Assembly: GCA_946800325.1 (NCBI GenBank)
Contig: OX326959.1
Location: forward strand, 27,913,115 to 27,977,114
DNA: 64,000 nucleotides
DNA from: Luzula sylvatica
Lineage: Eukaryota; Streptophyta; Magnoliopsida; Poales; Juncaceae
Direction: 5' to 3'
The translations under genes and the position numbers were made by a program. Of the stretch, positions 44,991 through 56,640 are shown piece after piece. Position 1 is the first letter of the stretch. Every line of letters starts with the position of its first letter. The notes beneath the pieces are model-generated. The model was not told the origin of the DNA and did not search any database. It saw only the letters and a program-made list of their open reading frames with translations.

Positions 44991-46172
44991 GAGGAAGAAG
45001 AGAGTAGAGTGTAGTTATCTAATACGATAGTCCTCGCAGGTTATGGGTATGGAGATACCCATAGGTAAACGTTGTATCACCCAAATACTTAGTCCATATG
45101 AATGCATCCCTTTTAAAATTTTGTTTACTTAAATTAATATGCATTCACCTTATATGAAAACTGTGTGCTGGGTTGTGTAATATGATTGTTACATGAACCT
45201 TGATTTGAACTTGTGTGGACGTCGACATGGTTGAGGACCATGTGCAGCGAAACCGTCACACTTAAAGTGTCATTTCTAAACATCCCTAGTCGCGGGTCAG
45301 TTTGCTTAAGAGAGAAGCATTACTATTACAAGGGAATAGACTGAACGCGTACACTAGTACGTTTGCCGAGGAGATGATTATGTTTTGCTAATCATGGGAC
45401 AAAGGAGTTTGTCGAATCGGGAACGTAGATATATGTTAGGTTACATGTATTGGATATGACCGAAGCCGCGAGACCATGACATGGTTTAGTCATTATAGAT
45501 GGACTTGCGACGGATGGGGTTTTAGATTCTTCAAACTTGAGGGGATCATTGATTGCGTTTCGTGCGTAACACAATGCTTTGATATGATCTTACGCTCACC
45601 GTAACAGGGAGTTAAAAGGGTCATCATTGGGTATTGTCCGAAACACGGAATTCAATGTGAGTCTCCAAGATAGGAATTGTTTATTCCGAAAGGAAGAGAT
45701 ATCTCTTAGGCGCCGCTCGATGAGTCGATTAACGAAACCTGCGGCCGCAGTCAATGATATTAATGGTTAATATCGATTGAAATTTGTTAACTCAACTCGG
45801 AATCGGGGAATAAGTGTAGTTAATCAAATTATAAGGATGACTATTACCATGCCTTTTGATTAACGGATATCGCTAACAAGAGAACTAGTAACCGCTATTC
45901 GAGATAGGCACAATGATCACAATCATTATTCGTTTAACATGGGTAGCTATGATGGAGTGACTAGATCCCGCTCATGAGCTTGTAGGTATTGGAAACAACC
46001 TACTGCCATCGTTAAGTCGAACCTACATGGTCACACAACGAGTCGTACTAAGTCGGGCTTGATCATAAAATTGGCACATAGGATGTGCATAGCTTGGTAT
46101 TTGATACGCGAGCTATATTCTCTAAAATCGTGCGTATTGGATATGCATGAGTACCTTTCAGGTAGATCTGAA
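44991..46172 (+). other. 3' non-coding structured domain of Copia-B1
   Basis: This region corresponds to the 3' domain of Copia-A. Shared blocks include AAGATAGGAATTGTT (from about 45667), AGAGATATCTCT (45695-45706 area) and AACAAGAGAACTAGTAAC (about 45876-45893). Hairpins occur at matching places: GTTAATCAAA with TTTGATTAAC (45819-45828 and 45855-45864), and AATGAT with ATCATT (45912-45927). No coding region is supported. Confidence 0.65.
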
Positions 46173-46186
46173 ATTGAGTGGGAGAC
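46173..46186 (+). promoter_or_regulatory. Polypurine tract of Copia-B1
   Basis: ATTGAGTGGGAGAC directly precedes the TG of the 3' LTR. The same sequence is found before the 3' LTR of Copia-B2. Confidence 0.8.
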
Positions 46187-47185
46187 TGAAGGAAATACAG
46201 TTTCAGGATCAACCGTAAAAGTGTACACAAGGATAAACGAATGTAGTCGTACATTCGTAGCCATATCTTTCAGTAGGAAAATCCGATTTGAATGGTTCAA
46301 ATTGGGTACGATAGATAATTAGATTATCTATAACCTTCATGTAGAAATATATTTCATATGAACGAAGTATAAGTGTCGTTTCTGTGAAATACCGAAAGGG
46401 TGCAACAATATGACATACAGTTAGTAAAACAGTCATAACGTTTGCATACGAACTCCAATTGGGCTGGGCCAAATTGGGTCGTGTAGATAATGAGATTATC
46501 TACAACTTTCGTGTTGGTTGATTTTCTGTCAGAGAAATTTATCAATTTCGTCTGGACAGAATACTGACCAGGTTCATGCAGTTTTCTGTGTGAGAGGGTG
46601 TATATTGGATATACATGCCTTTTGGCTAATCCTGATCCTATTGTATATAAATAGGATTTTCTCTCTCATCTTAACTAAGCAATTCATTCAGAATTTTCCA
46701 GAAAATTGTGAGACAAATTTCTAGAGAGTGAAAATGTGTAAAAGAGAGAAACCGTGAAAAGGTGTTTTACGGTTTAGAGAATCAATTCGATTAAGCAAGT
46801 TCACCGGTGCATCGTCTAGACAGGTGCATCCGTGACCGACGTCTTGCGATTCAAGGTCGATACACGTAGAGGAGCAACAACTGAGGCTCTCACGATTGTG
46901 ATCGATTCGGACGAGTAGATTGAGTCGGAGACGAAATCAAGCGAATCGGCGAAGTCAACGAGCGGTGAAAGACGCGTGGTGTGGGACGCGCGTATTGTCA
47001 CCAACGTGACAGGAGAAAGAAGGCAGCGATCAACCCTTCGTGTGCAATCAATTTTGCACTGGTAAAGATCTAACCTTCTATTTGCATCGTACCCTCGAAG
47101 TCGTGGCGTGATCTCGGGAATCGGGGAACCGGACCGGGCCTACATATCCGCTGCGCGGGCCCGGGGCCGGGGATATTCCCCTACA
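46187..47185 (+). repeat. 3' LTR of Copia-B1
   Basis: It is 999 bp, starts TGAAGG, ends CCCTACA and is followed by CTCAG. Seven substitutions separate it from the 5' LTR. Confidence 0.95.
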
Positions 47186-49490
47186 CTCAGAGCATTACAA
47201 GATTGTTATGAATCAAAAAACAAACTTTCTTAGTGTTTGTAAAATTTGGTGAAAACTTATGTAATAAAGGATACGATACAAATGATCTAAAAATACATTA
47301 TTTGAACTCATCAAAAGATAAAAAGATTGCTATGAATCGGAAAAAAAACTTTGTTAGTGTTTGTAAAATTTGGGGAAACATTAGGTAGTACGAGATACGA
47401 TACAAATGATCTAAAAACACGTTATTTGAACTCCTCAAAACGTAAAAAGATTGCTATAAATCAAAAAATAAACTTTTTTAGTGTTTGTAAAATTTGGTGA
47501 AACGTTAGGTAGTAAAAGATACGATACAAATAATCTAAAAACACGTTATTTGAACTCCCTAAAGTGTAAAAAGATTGCTATGAATTGAAAAGAAAACTTT
47601 CTTAGTGTTTGTACAATTTTATGAAAAGTTATGTAGTAAAAGAATCGATCCAAATCATATCCAAAACCCGTTATTTGGACTCCTCAGAGTGTTAAAAGAT
47701 TGTTATGAATTGAAAAACAAACTTTCTTAGTGTTTGTAAAACTTGGTGAAAAGTTATGTAGTAAAAGATACGATACAAATGATCTAAAAACACGTTTTTT
47801 GAACTCCTCAAAACTTAAAAAGATTGCTATGAATCGAAAATAATACTTTCTTAGTGTTTGTAAAATTTGGTGAAAAGTTACGTAGTAAATGATTCGATCC
47901 AAATCATCTCAAAAACATGTTATTTGGACTCTTCAGAGCGTTACAAGATTGTTATGAATCAAAAAACAAACTTTCTTAGTGTTTGTAAAATTTGGTGAAA
48001 ACTTATGTAGTAAAGGATACGATACAAATGATCTAAAAACACATTATTTGAACTCCCTAAAGTGTAAAAAGATTGCAATGAATCGAAAAGAAAACTTTCT
48101 TAGTGTTTGTACAATTTGGTGAAACATTAGGTAGTACAAGATACGATACAAATGATCTAAAAACACGTTATTTGAACTCCCTAAAGTGTAAAAAGATTGC
48201 TATGAATCGAAAAGAAAACTTTCTTAGTGTTTGTATAATTTGGTGAAAAGTTATGTAGTAAAAGATTCGATCCAAACCATCTCAAAACACGTTATTTGAA
48301 CTCCTCAGAGCGTTAAAAGATCGTTATGAATCGAAAAACAAACTTTCTTAGTGTTTGTAAAATTTGGTGAAAACTTATGTAGTAAAGGATACGATACAAA
48401 TGATCTAAAAACACATTATTTGAACTCCCTAAAGTGTAAAAAGATTGCAATGAATCGAAAAGAAAACTTTCTTAGTGTTTGTACAATTTGGTGAAAAGTT
48501 ATGAAGTAAAAGATTCGATCCAAACCATCTCAAAAACAAGTTATTCGGACTCCTCATAGCGTTAAAAGATCGTTATGAATCGAAAAACTACCCTTCTTAG
48601 TGTTTGTAAAATTTGGTGAAAAGTTATTTAGTAAAAGATACGATACAAATGATCTAAAAACACGTTATTTGAACTCCTCAAAACGTAAAAAGATTGCTAT
48701 AAATAAAAAAACAAACTTTCTTAGTGTTTGTAAAATTTGGTGAAACGTTAGGTAGTAAAAGATACGATACAAATGATCTAAAACACGTTATTTGAACTCC
48801 CATAAGTGTAAAAAGATTGCTATGAATCGAAAAGAAAATTTTCTTAGTGTTTGTACAATTTGGTGAAAAGTTATGAAGTAAAAGATTCGATCCAAACCAT
48901 CTCAGAAACAAGTTATTTGGACTCCTCAGAGCGTTAAAAGATCGTTATGAATCGAAAAACAAACTTTCTTAGTGTTTCTAAAAATTGGTGAAAAGTTATT
49001 TAGTGAAAGATATAATACAAATGATCTAAAAACACGTTATTTGAACTTCTCAAAACGTAAAAAGATTGTCATGAATCGAAAGGAAAACTTTCTTTATGTT
49101 TGTACAATTTGGTGAAAAGTTACGTAATAAAAGATTTGATCCAAATCGTCTCAAAACATGTTATTTGGATTCCTCAAAGCGTTACAAGATTGTTATGAAT
49201 CGAAAAACAAACTTTCTTAGTGTTTATAAAATTTGGTGAAAACTTATGTAGTAAAGGATACGATACAAATGATCTAAAAACACGTTATTTGAACTCCTCA
49301 AAAGGTAAAAATATTCCTATGAATCGAAAAAACAAACTTTGTTAGTGTTTGCAAAATTTGGTGAAACGTTAGGTAGTAAAACATACGATACAAACCCGAA
49401 AGTATGGGTTGGGTTTCGAAGTTGGGTTACGATACAAACCCGAAATTTGGTGAAACGTTAGGTAGTAAACTTTGTTAATGATCTAAAAAC
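47186..49490. repeat. 125-bp tandem repeat array, right part
   Basis: About 18 monomers of about 125 bp (for example starts at 47856 and 47981) continue the array that begins at 32758. Two monomer types recur, one with GATACGATACAAATGATC and GAACTCC, the other with GATTCGATCCAAA and GGACTCCTCAGAGCGTT. They often alternate, giving a higher-order period near 250 bp. The right edge (49390-49500) is scrambled with GGGTTGGG-rich DNA. Confidence 0.92.
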
Positions 49491-50378
49491 ACGTTTTTTG
49501 TGGGTTTCGAAGTTGTTGGGTCGGGTCCGAATTAGAACTTTGACAAACCCGAAAGTATGGGTTGGGTTACGGGTTTGAAACTAAAAATCCGCATAAACCC
49601 AACCCGACCCGTATAATTCCAAATTTTCAAATAAATGTTTAAATTTTTATTATAAATTAAATTAAATTGTATGCTATTTTTTCATAAATTATATTGCTGT
49701 CATTTATTTATTATTAATCATTTTCAATATTATATAGTATCTAATCTTCTTTTACTTTATATGAATATTATGTTTATCAAGTAATTAATATTTGTCAAAT
49801 TAAAATATTTTTTTTTAACTTAAATCATATATGACATGTTTTGTTTTCTGACAACAAATGAGTATAATCTTTTGTTATTTTTTATTTTATTTAAAAGTAA
49901 GGTTCGTCTTTTGTTATTATTTTGTAATTTCTTTAATAGTAAGGTTTTTTTTTTGTTTTTTGATGATATCATTATACCAGTTCTTTCATGAAATATATAA
50001 TTAGTTTAAACTTTGAATTTTTTTTATATAATATGTGTTTTATATTTATTGTCAGAAAGAATGACATAAATATAATGAGATATTGATTATGCATGCTTAA
50101 TTTTGATTTGTGTGTTTGTAAAATATTTTTCGATGATCTAATATAAAAGATAATTTTTGTTGCATATTTTTTTGTGAACATATGAACATATATTGTTATA
50201 GTATGTATTTACGAAAAAAAATCCTGCTAACCCGCCCAACCCGGTCAAGATGGGTTTGAGAAATTTTATAGGTATCATGGGTTGGGTTGGGTTGGAAAAA
50301 TGAAAACCCGTTCTACTTGGGTTGGGTTACAGTTTAGATGAAAACCCGCCCAACCCGGTCCACGTACCCCCCTAGTTG
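49391..50378. mobile_element. Possible hAT-like MITE with GGGTTGGGTT-rich ends
   Basis: The right side (50228-50378) and left side (about 49500-49615) carry inverted GGGTTGGGTT/AACCCAACCC-rich words around an AT-rich core. The right end reads CCGGTCCACGTACCCCCCTAG, similar to ends of plant hAT-type MITEs. The left end is mixed with monomers of the tandem repeat, so the true terminus and a target duplication were not found. There is no coding capacity. Confidence 0.4.
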
Positions 50379-51409
50379 AAACGTTGATTGATTGAGCAAT
50401 CGATTAAAAAACGGGCGACGGAGCTAGGCGCGGACAAGAGGACGCTAGCACGAACTCGACACCGTTCTTGTTTCGGATTCAAGGGTGAACCAAAGAGGAC
50501 CAGACCTACGTTACAGATCTTCGGTATTGTATTCTAATTCTTCTTGTAGGATAAATAATATAAATTAGAGTAGAAGTTAGCTTAAGTAAGACGATTCCCG
50601 ACTTTGTCGTAATAAATTTTTAATATTTTCTCCGACGAACGTCATGAAATCCTTCATAATTTGCATTATTTTGTTTATCAACAAAAATATTATCAGTATC
50701 TTATAATTGATTACGTGTCCTAGGTATATGGGTTTGTATTGTTCAATGTCTCCATATTTATATTGCATGAATTATTGTGAACGACAATGATATCACTTTT
50801 GTAGTTATTTTCGTAAAAGTATGTTATGTTTCGAATATTATTATTCGATTAAATATATGTATTAAAATTTGATTAAAAAATGAGATATTTTCTATCAGAA
50901 CATAATATAATTGTAAAATATATTCTTGATTATAATTAAATTATATAACATGATGAAATTAATATAACATGAAATAATTTTATTTTATTATATGGGACCG
51001 TCAATAAGATATAACATAAAATTAGTATGAGGCCTTATACTATGTCTCCACATTTTCCTCACACTTTCGTGATGACATCATCATTGACAATTAATCCACT
51101 AATTATTCATATTAATTAATTATTAATCCAAAATTATTCATTTTTGAATATTTCTAATTAATTATTAATTGAGGAAGACTCCAATTACATATTAATTTGT
51201 TATCAATCATGAATTAATCGTTAATTCATTTTGTTAATTAGGATATTAATTGGGAGATTTGACATCATCACGAAATGATTGGGGAATAGGGGGGAGGGAA
51301 GTAGAATATTCCAATTAATATATTATTGATTATACTTCCAACTCATAATTCAATCATTGAACTAGACTGTGTTTCAGTTCCCCCGCGGTACATCGCCATC
51401 ATCGCCATC
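50379..51409. other. Intergenic region and promoter of the histone deacetylase gene
   Basis: No gene is supported. The right part contains the fold-back element at about 51047-51293. The short frame opening at 51326 is in phase with the deacetylase but lacks family similarity, so I treat that stretch as leader. Confidence 0.5.
51047..51293. mobile_element. MITE-like fold-back element upstream of HDA8
   Basis: The left arm near 51047-51096 contains TTTCGTGATGA and CAATTAATCC. The right arm near 51241-51293, read in reverse complement, contains TTTCGTGATGATGTCA and CCAATTAATATCC. The arms pair imperfectly over 50 or more bases around an AT-rich core. It ends about 115 bases before the HDA8 start codon, so it may supply part of the promoter or leader. 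Confidence 0.55.
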
Positions 51410-52846
51410 ATGGATGCAGTATCGTCTTCTTCTCCGGGGCAGTCAAGCGAGCGTCTCCATGTGTTCTGGGACGAGGGCATGTTAGCCCACGATACCGGGT
51501 CCGGAGTCTTCGATTCGGGTTTCGACCCGGGGTTCCTCGAGGTCTTAGACAAGCACCCGGAGAATTCGGATCGGGTTCGAAACATGGTATCCATTCTACG
51601 TAAAGGACCCATTTCTCCCTTCCTGAAATGGCACGAGGGTCGGCCAGCACAACTCGCCGAGCTTCACTCTTTCCACTCTCCAGGCAACATTTCTTTGAAT
51701 CTTTTCATCGAACAGTTGATATGCACGTCAGTAACACTCAATTAACACACAAAAGTTCTCGTTTTCTTCTCTCAAGCAGAATATATAGAGCAATTAGTCC
51801 AAGCTGATTCAAAAGGAAGCACAGAGCTATGTTCAGGAACCTTCTTAAACCGTGGTTCATGGAACGCCGCCTTGCTGGCAGCAGGATCCACAATCTCGGC
51901 CATGGATCACATCCTCTCAGGCCAGTCCAAACTCGCCTATGCTCTTGTCAGACCGCCAGGTTAGCATCGCAAACAACAATCGCTTAATCAGTTAAATGCT
52001 GACATCACTCTATAAATCTGCCAGGTCATCATGCGCAACCTACTCGTGCAGATGGGTACTGTTTCCTCAACAACGCCAGCCTGGCAGTCAAGCTCGCACT
52101 AAACTCCAAAATTAAAAGAGTCGTGACCATAGACATAGACGTGCATTATGGGAACGGCACGGCCGAGGGCTTTTACGATAATAAGCAAGTTTTGACTATT
52201 TCCTTGCACATGAATCACGGATCGTGGGGCTCCTCTCATCCTCAAGACGGATCGGTGGAAGAACTTGGAACAGGTCGCGGGTACGGGTGTAATTTGAACA
52301 TACCGTTACCCAATGGAAGCGGAGATGACGGGTACGAGTACGCGTTTCGATCGTTGGTTGTTCCTGCGGTACAACGGTTCCAGCCTGAGATTATCGTGTT
52401 TATTATCGGCCAAGATTCAAGCACAGTAATTATCTTTTGGACTCCCTATCTATGTTTACATATTTAATCTTCTAAAAGCCCAAAATATCATATTTACCCT
52501 TTCAAAACACTAAAATATCATATTTTTTATTTTGTTCGAATAGTTCGATCCAAATGGGCGACAATGTTTGACAATGGAAGGATATAAAAAGATCGGACGG
52601 CTAACAAGAGAGATGGCAGATCGATATTGTGATGGACGGTTATTAATCGTTCAAGAAGGAGGATATCATATCACTTACTCTGCTTATTGTTTGCATGCGA
52701 CTTTAGAAGGGGTATTGAAACTAGACGAGATGCTTTTGAAGGACCCCATTGCTTATTATCCCGAAGATTCTGAGTTCACTTGCAAAGTTGTCGACGATAT
52801 TAAGAGGTTTTGGAAAAAGAACGTTCCTTTCTTGAAGGGTATTTAG
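51410..52846 (+). CDS. HDA8: Histone deacetylase, HDA8-like
   Basis: Four exons (51410-51683, 51780-51959, 52025-52425, 52544-52846) join in frame to 385 residues, close to the length of Arabidopsis HDA8. The zinc-hydrolase fold of the RPD3/HDA1 superfamily is clear: N-terminal VFWDEGMLAHDTGSGVFD, the RPPGHH motif (H153, H154), GYCFLNN, the IDIDVHYGNGT motif with zinc ligands D190 and H192, LHMNHGSWG, and GQDSSTFDPNGR with ligand D282. The enzyme removes acetyl groups from lysines of histones or other proteins; HDA8-type enzymes are little characterised. Homology places the first splice at CCAG|GC, giving FHSPEYIEQL, which means a GC-AG intron; the other two introns are GT-AG. The start is the ATG giving MDAVSSSS. 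The gene converges on the UGT gene 437 bases away. Confidence 0.93.
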
Positions 52847-53283
52847 ATCCGATTAAGATTTGGATTTTGTTTGATAATTGCAAACTTGTTGCTGCTCCCA
52901 TCCCACAGTAAGGTACTGATTAATGAGTTGCGATTTTTTTTTTAATATTATATCTATAATATACTTAAATAGTATTTATACTATTTATTTAGACTAAAAT
53001 GATTTAAAATTAATCTTAAATACAACATCATTGGCATTCAAAAACTTAACCATATTCAATTTAAGATACATATAAAATTCCAAATAATACCAAATCATTC
53101 AAAACGAATGCACAAGTAAATGCAAATTGTAGTACAAGTAGAAAATATGCGGATAGGCAAGTAGAAACCAATTGGTAGAACATTGGTTATTATTATCTTG
53201 ATACATGCAAATTGAAAATGCCAATTAGGCTATGGAGATATGCTTTAAAGAATTTAATTGGACTTGTCTTGTGACTTCTAGTT
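52847..53283. other. Intergenic region between convergent HDA8 and UGT genes
   Basis: These 437 bases must hold both 3' untranslated regions. The middle is AT-rich. No gene is seen. Confidence 0.75.
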
Positions 53284-54687
53284 TCATATTTTGGACGCGG
53301 AAATGGGATCATATGAGATGTGTTTTCTATTGTCCAATAGGTATTTGAGAAAATACCTCAACGAATTATCATTCATTTCCTCGTCTCCAAATATCATCTT
53401 ATACTCCTCCACTTTTTGCCCAAATTGTTCCCCTTCCTTCTCCTTCATAACCAATGATAAACTCTTCGAAATATCCTGACCCGTAAATGACCCGTCTTTC
53501 TCATTCCTCTCCACCTCAACACAGATCCCTCTCTCCACCAAATCTCTTGCATTTAAACCTTGATCCCCAAGGAATGGTAACAAAATCAACTTGATCCCCA
53601 AGGAAAGCCCTTCGATTATTGAATTCCACCCGCCATGAGATAGAAACCCTCCAACAGATGCATGAGATAAGATATTGACTTGCGGAACCCACTCTTTACA
53701 TATTAACCCTTTACTCTTAATTCTCTCTTCAAAATCTTGAGGCAACCCATTTGTGTCTCTTAGAGCCCAAATGAATGGCATTTGAGACATTTCTAGACCC
53801 AAGGCAATCTCATGGATTTGTGAGCTAGTAAGCTTGGCTTCACTTCCAAATGAAACATAAATCACTTCACCTTGTTCGTGTCTATCTAGCCATTCTATTA
53901 CACAAGTCCAAGATATAGATAAATCTATAATCGGTAACGGCGAGAAGAAACCGACAGGTATAACTGGCTTGCCGTACAAACTTTCTAGCAATGTTAACTT
54001 TTCTTTCTCGAAATCTGTGCTGCTACGAATGGCCACCACTTTGCAATCTTCTATTACATTAGCAAGCCGAATGGCTTCAGGCACGCCTGAAACTTCAGGT
54101 ATACTACCAAGAGCGAATAATTCACACGCCTCATAATAACGGTAATAAATGGAACTGTCAAAAGGGACCCACTCAGGCACTTTTGTAAAATCCTCTGGCG
54201 TTGTGCGGGGCCCAGTTGTGCCCCTCAAGACCGACGGGGACCCATAAAAGGTCATAGATGCACCATTAAATAGATTGAGAAAAGCACAAGGTATTCCATA
54301 CTTGATCGCTATTTCTGGAATCCAGTATGGCGAGTAATCAATTATTATCCAATCAGGTTTTGCCACTTGGATAAAATCTGATACCTTAGACTGTAGACCG
54401 TCGTAGGCCTTTCTTAAGTAGGGTCGTACTTCGTCTGATGACAAGTCAACGCTTGCCTCGGCGTCGTTAGGTAATTCCTCGATGGGTGGCAAGTCGAATT
54501 GGACCAGGTTTATAAGGTGTGATAGATTTTGGGGTAATTTAGGAAGTCTTGAGAAGTTTTTTGGGGTGGAGATGAAAGAAATTGTGTGGCCTTGTTGAGC
54601 TATGCGCTTCGATAGTTCCATGAAGGGTATGAGATGACCCATGGCTAACCAGGACATCATGACTATGTGGAGTTCGTTTTTCTCCAT
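53284..54687 (-). CDS. UDP-glycosyltransferase, UGT91-like
   Basis: The intronless frame encodes 467 residues, normal for plant family-1 UGTs. The N-terminal acceptor domain has the catalytic His in AMGH (H18) and a partner Asp in IIIDYSPYW (D117). The C-terminal sugar-donor domain holds a complete 44-residue PSPG box from W333 to Q376 (WVPQVNILSH, HGGWNS, DQ). The HGGWNS version, in place of the common HCGWNS, and the overall sequence suggest the UGT91 group, whose members often add a sugar to an existing flavonoid or terpenoid glycoside using UDP-rhamnose, UDP-glucose or UDP-xylose. The substrate cannot be read from the sequence. The start ATG follows an A-rich leader (poly-A run on the plus strand at 54695-54711), and a TATA box lies about 60 bases upstream. 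Confidence 0.93.
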   Translation of the reverse strand: MEKNELHIVMMSWLAMGHLIPFMELSKRIAQQGHTISFISTPKNFSRLPKLPQNLSHLINLVQFDLPPIEELPNDAEASVDLSSDEVRPYLRKAYDGLQSKVSDFIQVAKPDWIIIDYSPYWIPEIAIKYGIPCAFLNLFNGASMTFYGSPSVLRGTTGPRTTPEDFTKVPEWVPFDSSIYYRYYEACELFALGSIPEVSGVPEAIRLANVIEDCKVVAIRSSTDFEKEKLTLLESLYGKPVIPVGFFSPLPIIDLSISWTCVIEWLDRHEQGEVIYVSFGSEAKLTSSQIHEIALGLEMSQMPFIWALRDTNGLPQDFEERIKSKGLICKEWVPQVNILSHASVGGFLSHGGWNSIIEGLSLGIKLILLPFLGDQGLNARDLVERGICVEVERNEKDGSFTGQDISKSLSLVMKEKEGEQFGQKVEEYKMIFGDEEMNDNSLRYFLKYLLDNRKHISYDPISASKI

Positions 54688-54745
54688 TAGAGCAAAAAAA
54701 AAAAAAAAAACAAGGGAAGAGATGAAGAATCTTCGAAGATGATGA

Positions 54746-54757
54746 AAATTTATAAAC
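54746..54757 (-). promoter_or_regulatory. TATA box of the UGT gene
   Basis: On the minus strand the sequence reads GTTTATAAATTT, about 60 bases upstream of the start codon. A typical plant TATA box is implied; the transcription start is not visible. Confidence 0.55.
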
Positions 54758-54769
54758 CCTTATTCTCAT

Positions 54770-56640
54770 TAAATACTATCATATCCAAGTGGATTTAAGA
54801 CAAATTATAGAGATAAATTGGTTGGTTCGTTGTAGATATGTTTCTTTATGTTTATACATATTTTTGTCAACTAAGCTTCCTTTCTTTGAATGATTTGAGC
54901 ACTAAGATTTGTTTCTGTATATTATTCTTTTAGTTATGGCCTGAATTTTGTTATTTTTGTAGAGTCAACTAAGGCCGTGCAAAAACAAGCTAGATCGGAT
55001 AAAATTGATGAAATGTTTGAACTATCTTGTAAATAAACTCTTGCAATAAGGTTATTAGATCGGAATCTAAACTAGGTCATGTACCGATTAGAATTAATCC
55101 ATATTCCAATGGTAATGTATCGTGTTTATGATATTATAGATTGTGTGTTAAAACTCTGTTGGTATCATCAAGCGAAGTATTTTTTATTTCTAAATAATTT
55201 CTCGCTTGAGAAAACTCAAAACAAAAAAAAAAGATCTTAATGTTCATTTCTTCAAGTTCGTAGATTGAGAAAATGCATTGTTCGTTGACTGCGTAGCGAT
55301 ATTTGTGCAACAAAAACACCCTAAATCAACGAGAAAATGCATTGTTTGGACAAATAAACATTTTTATGTTTTGGATAATGGATAAAGTACCGTTGGCGAT
55401 AGCTGCCACTGATACACCGGCTGTGCAAAAACAAATAAACTTAGTCAAATTTATGAAATTTATGCAATTATTTAGAGAAAGAAATATACATTTCTTATGG
55501 TTTGAATAATGAATAGAATACCTTCGGCAATAGCTGCCTGCCTGCTGCTCAAATGCTGCTGTCAAAGACATTTATTATGGATAAATAAATATGGTTGGAA
55601 TTATAATTTAAAAACATTTATGGTTAAGTATACATTTTCTTTCACCCTCCGTTGCCCTCTTTTTCTTTTTGTGAAGGAATAGCAACATTCTTAAAAGTTT
55701 CCATTGATCAAAAAGATTATTTACAAGTGCACGAAGAAAATAGAAGAATTTACACCAGTCCCGCCTAAAAGCTAGGTATAATGGCTAAAAATTTCCATTG
55801 CCCTCCTTATCATCCAAATGATCTGATTTTTTTTAATTTTCTGTACACCACATTATGAAATGAAGCGTAATCCAATCCTTCCAATTATCAGGTGCATATG
55901 CTTCACATCACCTTGCAATCAACCATACTTATAAAAAAAGTCAAATATACTAAAAATTATAAACTGAGAAAAATAGTTTTTCCTTTTAAAGAAAAATCCA
56001 ATCGTGCTGTATATTATATCTTATGTATAATTTTAAAGAAATTCTTGCTTCTGTAAAAAATCACGTCAACAAGTTAATATGAGTCATTAGATCTTGATCA
56101 AAAACTCTAAATTAATTGATTATTCATTTGAACATGGTTCATATAAACCATTTAAAGTAAAAGTTACATGTACTTTGGGCCATTATGATCTCCATTATGA
56201 TCAAGTATATTCATATTTTTTGTCTCAATTAAATATGAAAAAATTTCAAAAAAAAAAAAACTAATTTTTTTTAATATTGTAAAAGCTTCCTAAATTAACA
56301 TATGTTGTAATTAAAATAAATTGTTATTTTTTAAATCTTAAATTTTTTTAGCATATAATAATTTTAAAATAATTATTATTACATGCTATATTTAAATTTT
56401 AATATTTCATACATTATATTTTGACTTTTATATTTTTTCCCTCAAAAACTAACATAATCTAAAAATAAGATGAACAACAATATTAACATAACATCTTGCA
56501 AATATTTAAAAAATAAAATATCATGAAACTATTAAAAAAATACATGAAAGGAGAATGAAAATAACAAACTAGATGTTTAAATACATATTTTTTCTATCAA
56601 TATATTTGCAAGGTGTTTATTTATTGTTGTTTATTTTGTC
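54770..56640. other. Intergenic region upstream of the UGT gene
   Basis: No gene is supported. At about 55270-55575 two imperfect copies of a segment containing GATAGCTGCC or AATAGCTGCC (after TACCGTTGG and TACCTTCGG) occur about 140 bases apart, and AGAAAATGCATTGTT occurs twice. They look like remnants of a decayed transposon. The rest is AT-rich. Confidence 0.5.

Larger units (their letters stand above)
33207..47185 (+). mobile_element. Copia-B1: non-autonomous copia-type LTR element with a nested insertion
   Basis: The element is 13,979 bp long including a nested 5.7-kb element, or about 8.2 kb without it. It has 999-bp LTRs (TGAAGG...CCCTACA) and a 5-bp target duplication CTCAG (33202-33206 and 47186-47190). 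A primer site for initiator tRNA-Met, a leader with a palindrome array, a badly broken gag-pol related to copia, a 3' non-coding domain and a polypurine tract follow in order. Seven substitutions between the LTRs were seen, so the insertion is fairly young although the coding region is long dead. This means transposition relied on proteins supplied by another element. A second family member lies at 56641. Confidence 0.95.

Noticed and set aside
50220..50370. GGGTTGGGTT repeats as interstitial telomeric DNA
   Set aside because: The plant telomere unit is TTTAGGG. These words fit transposon ends instead.
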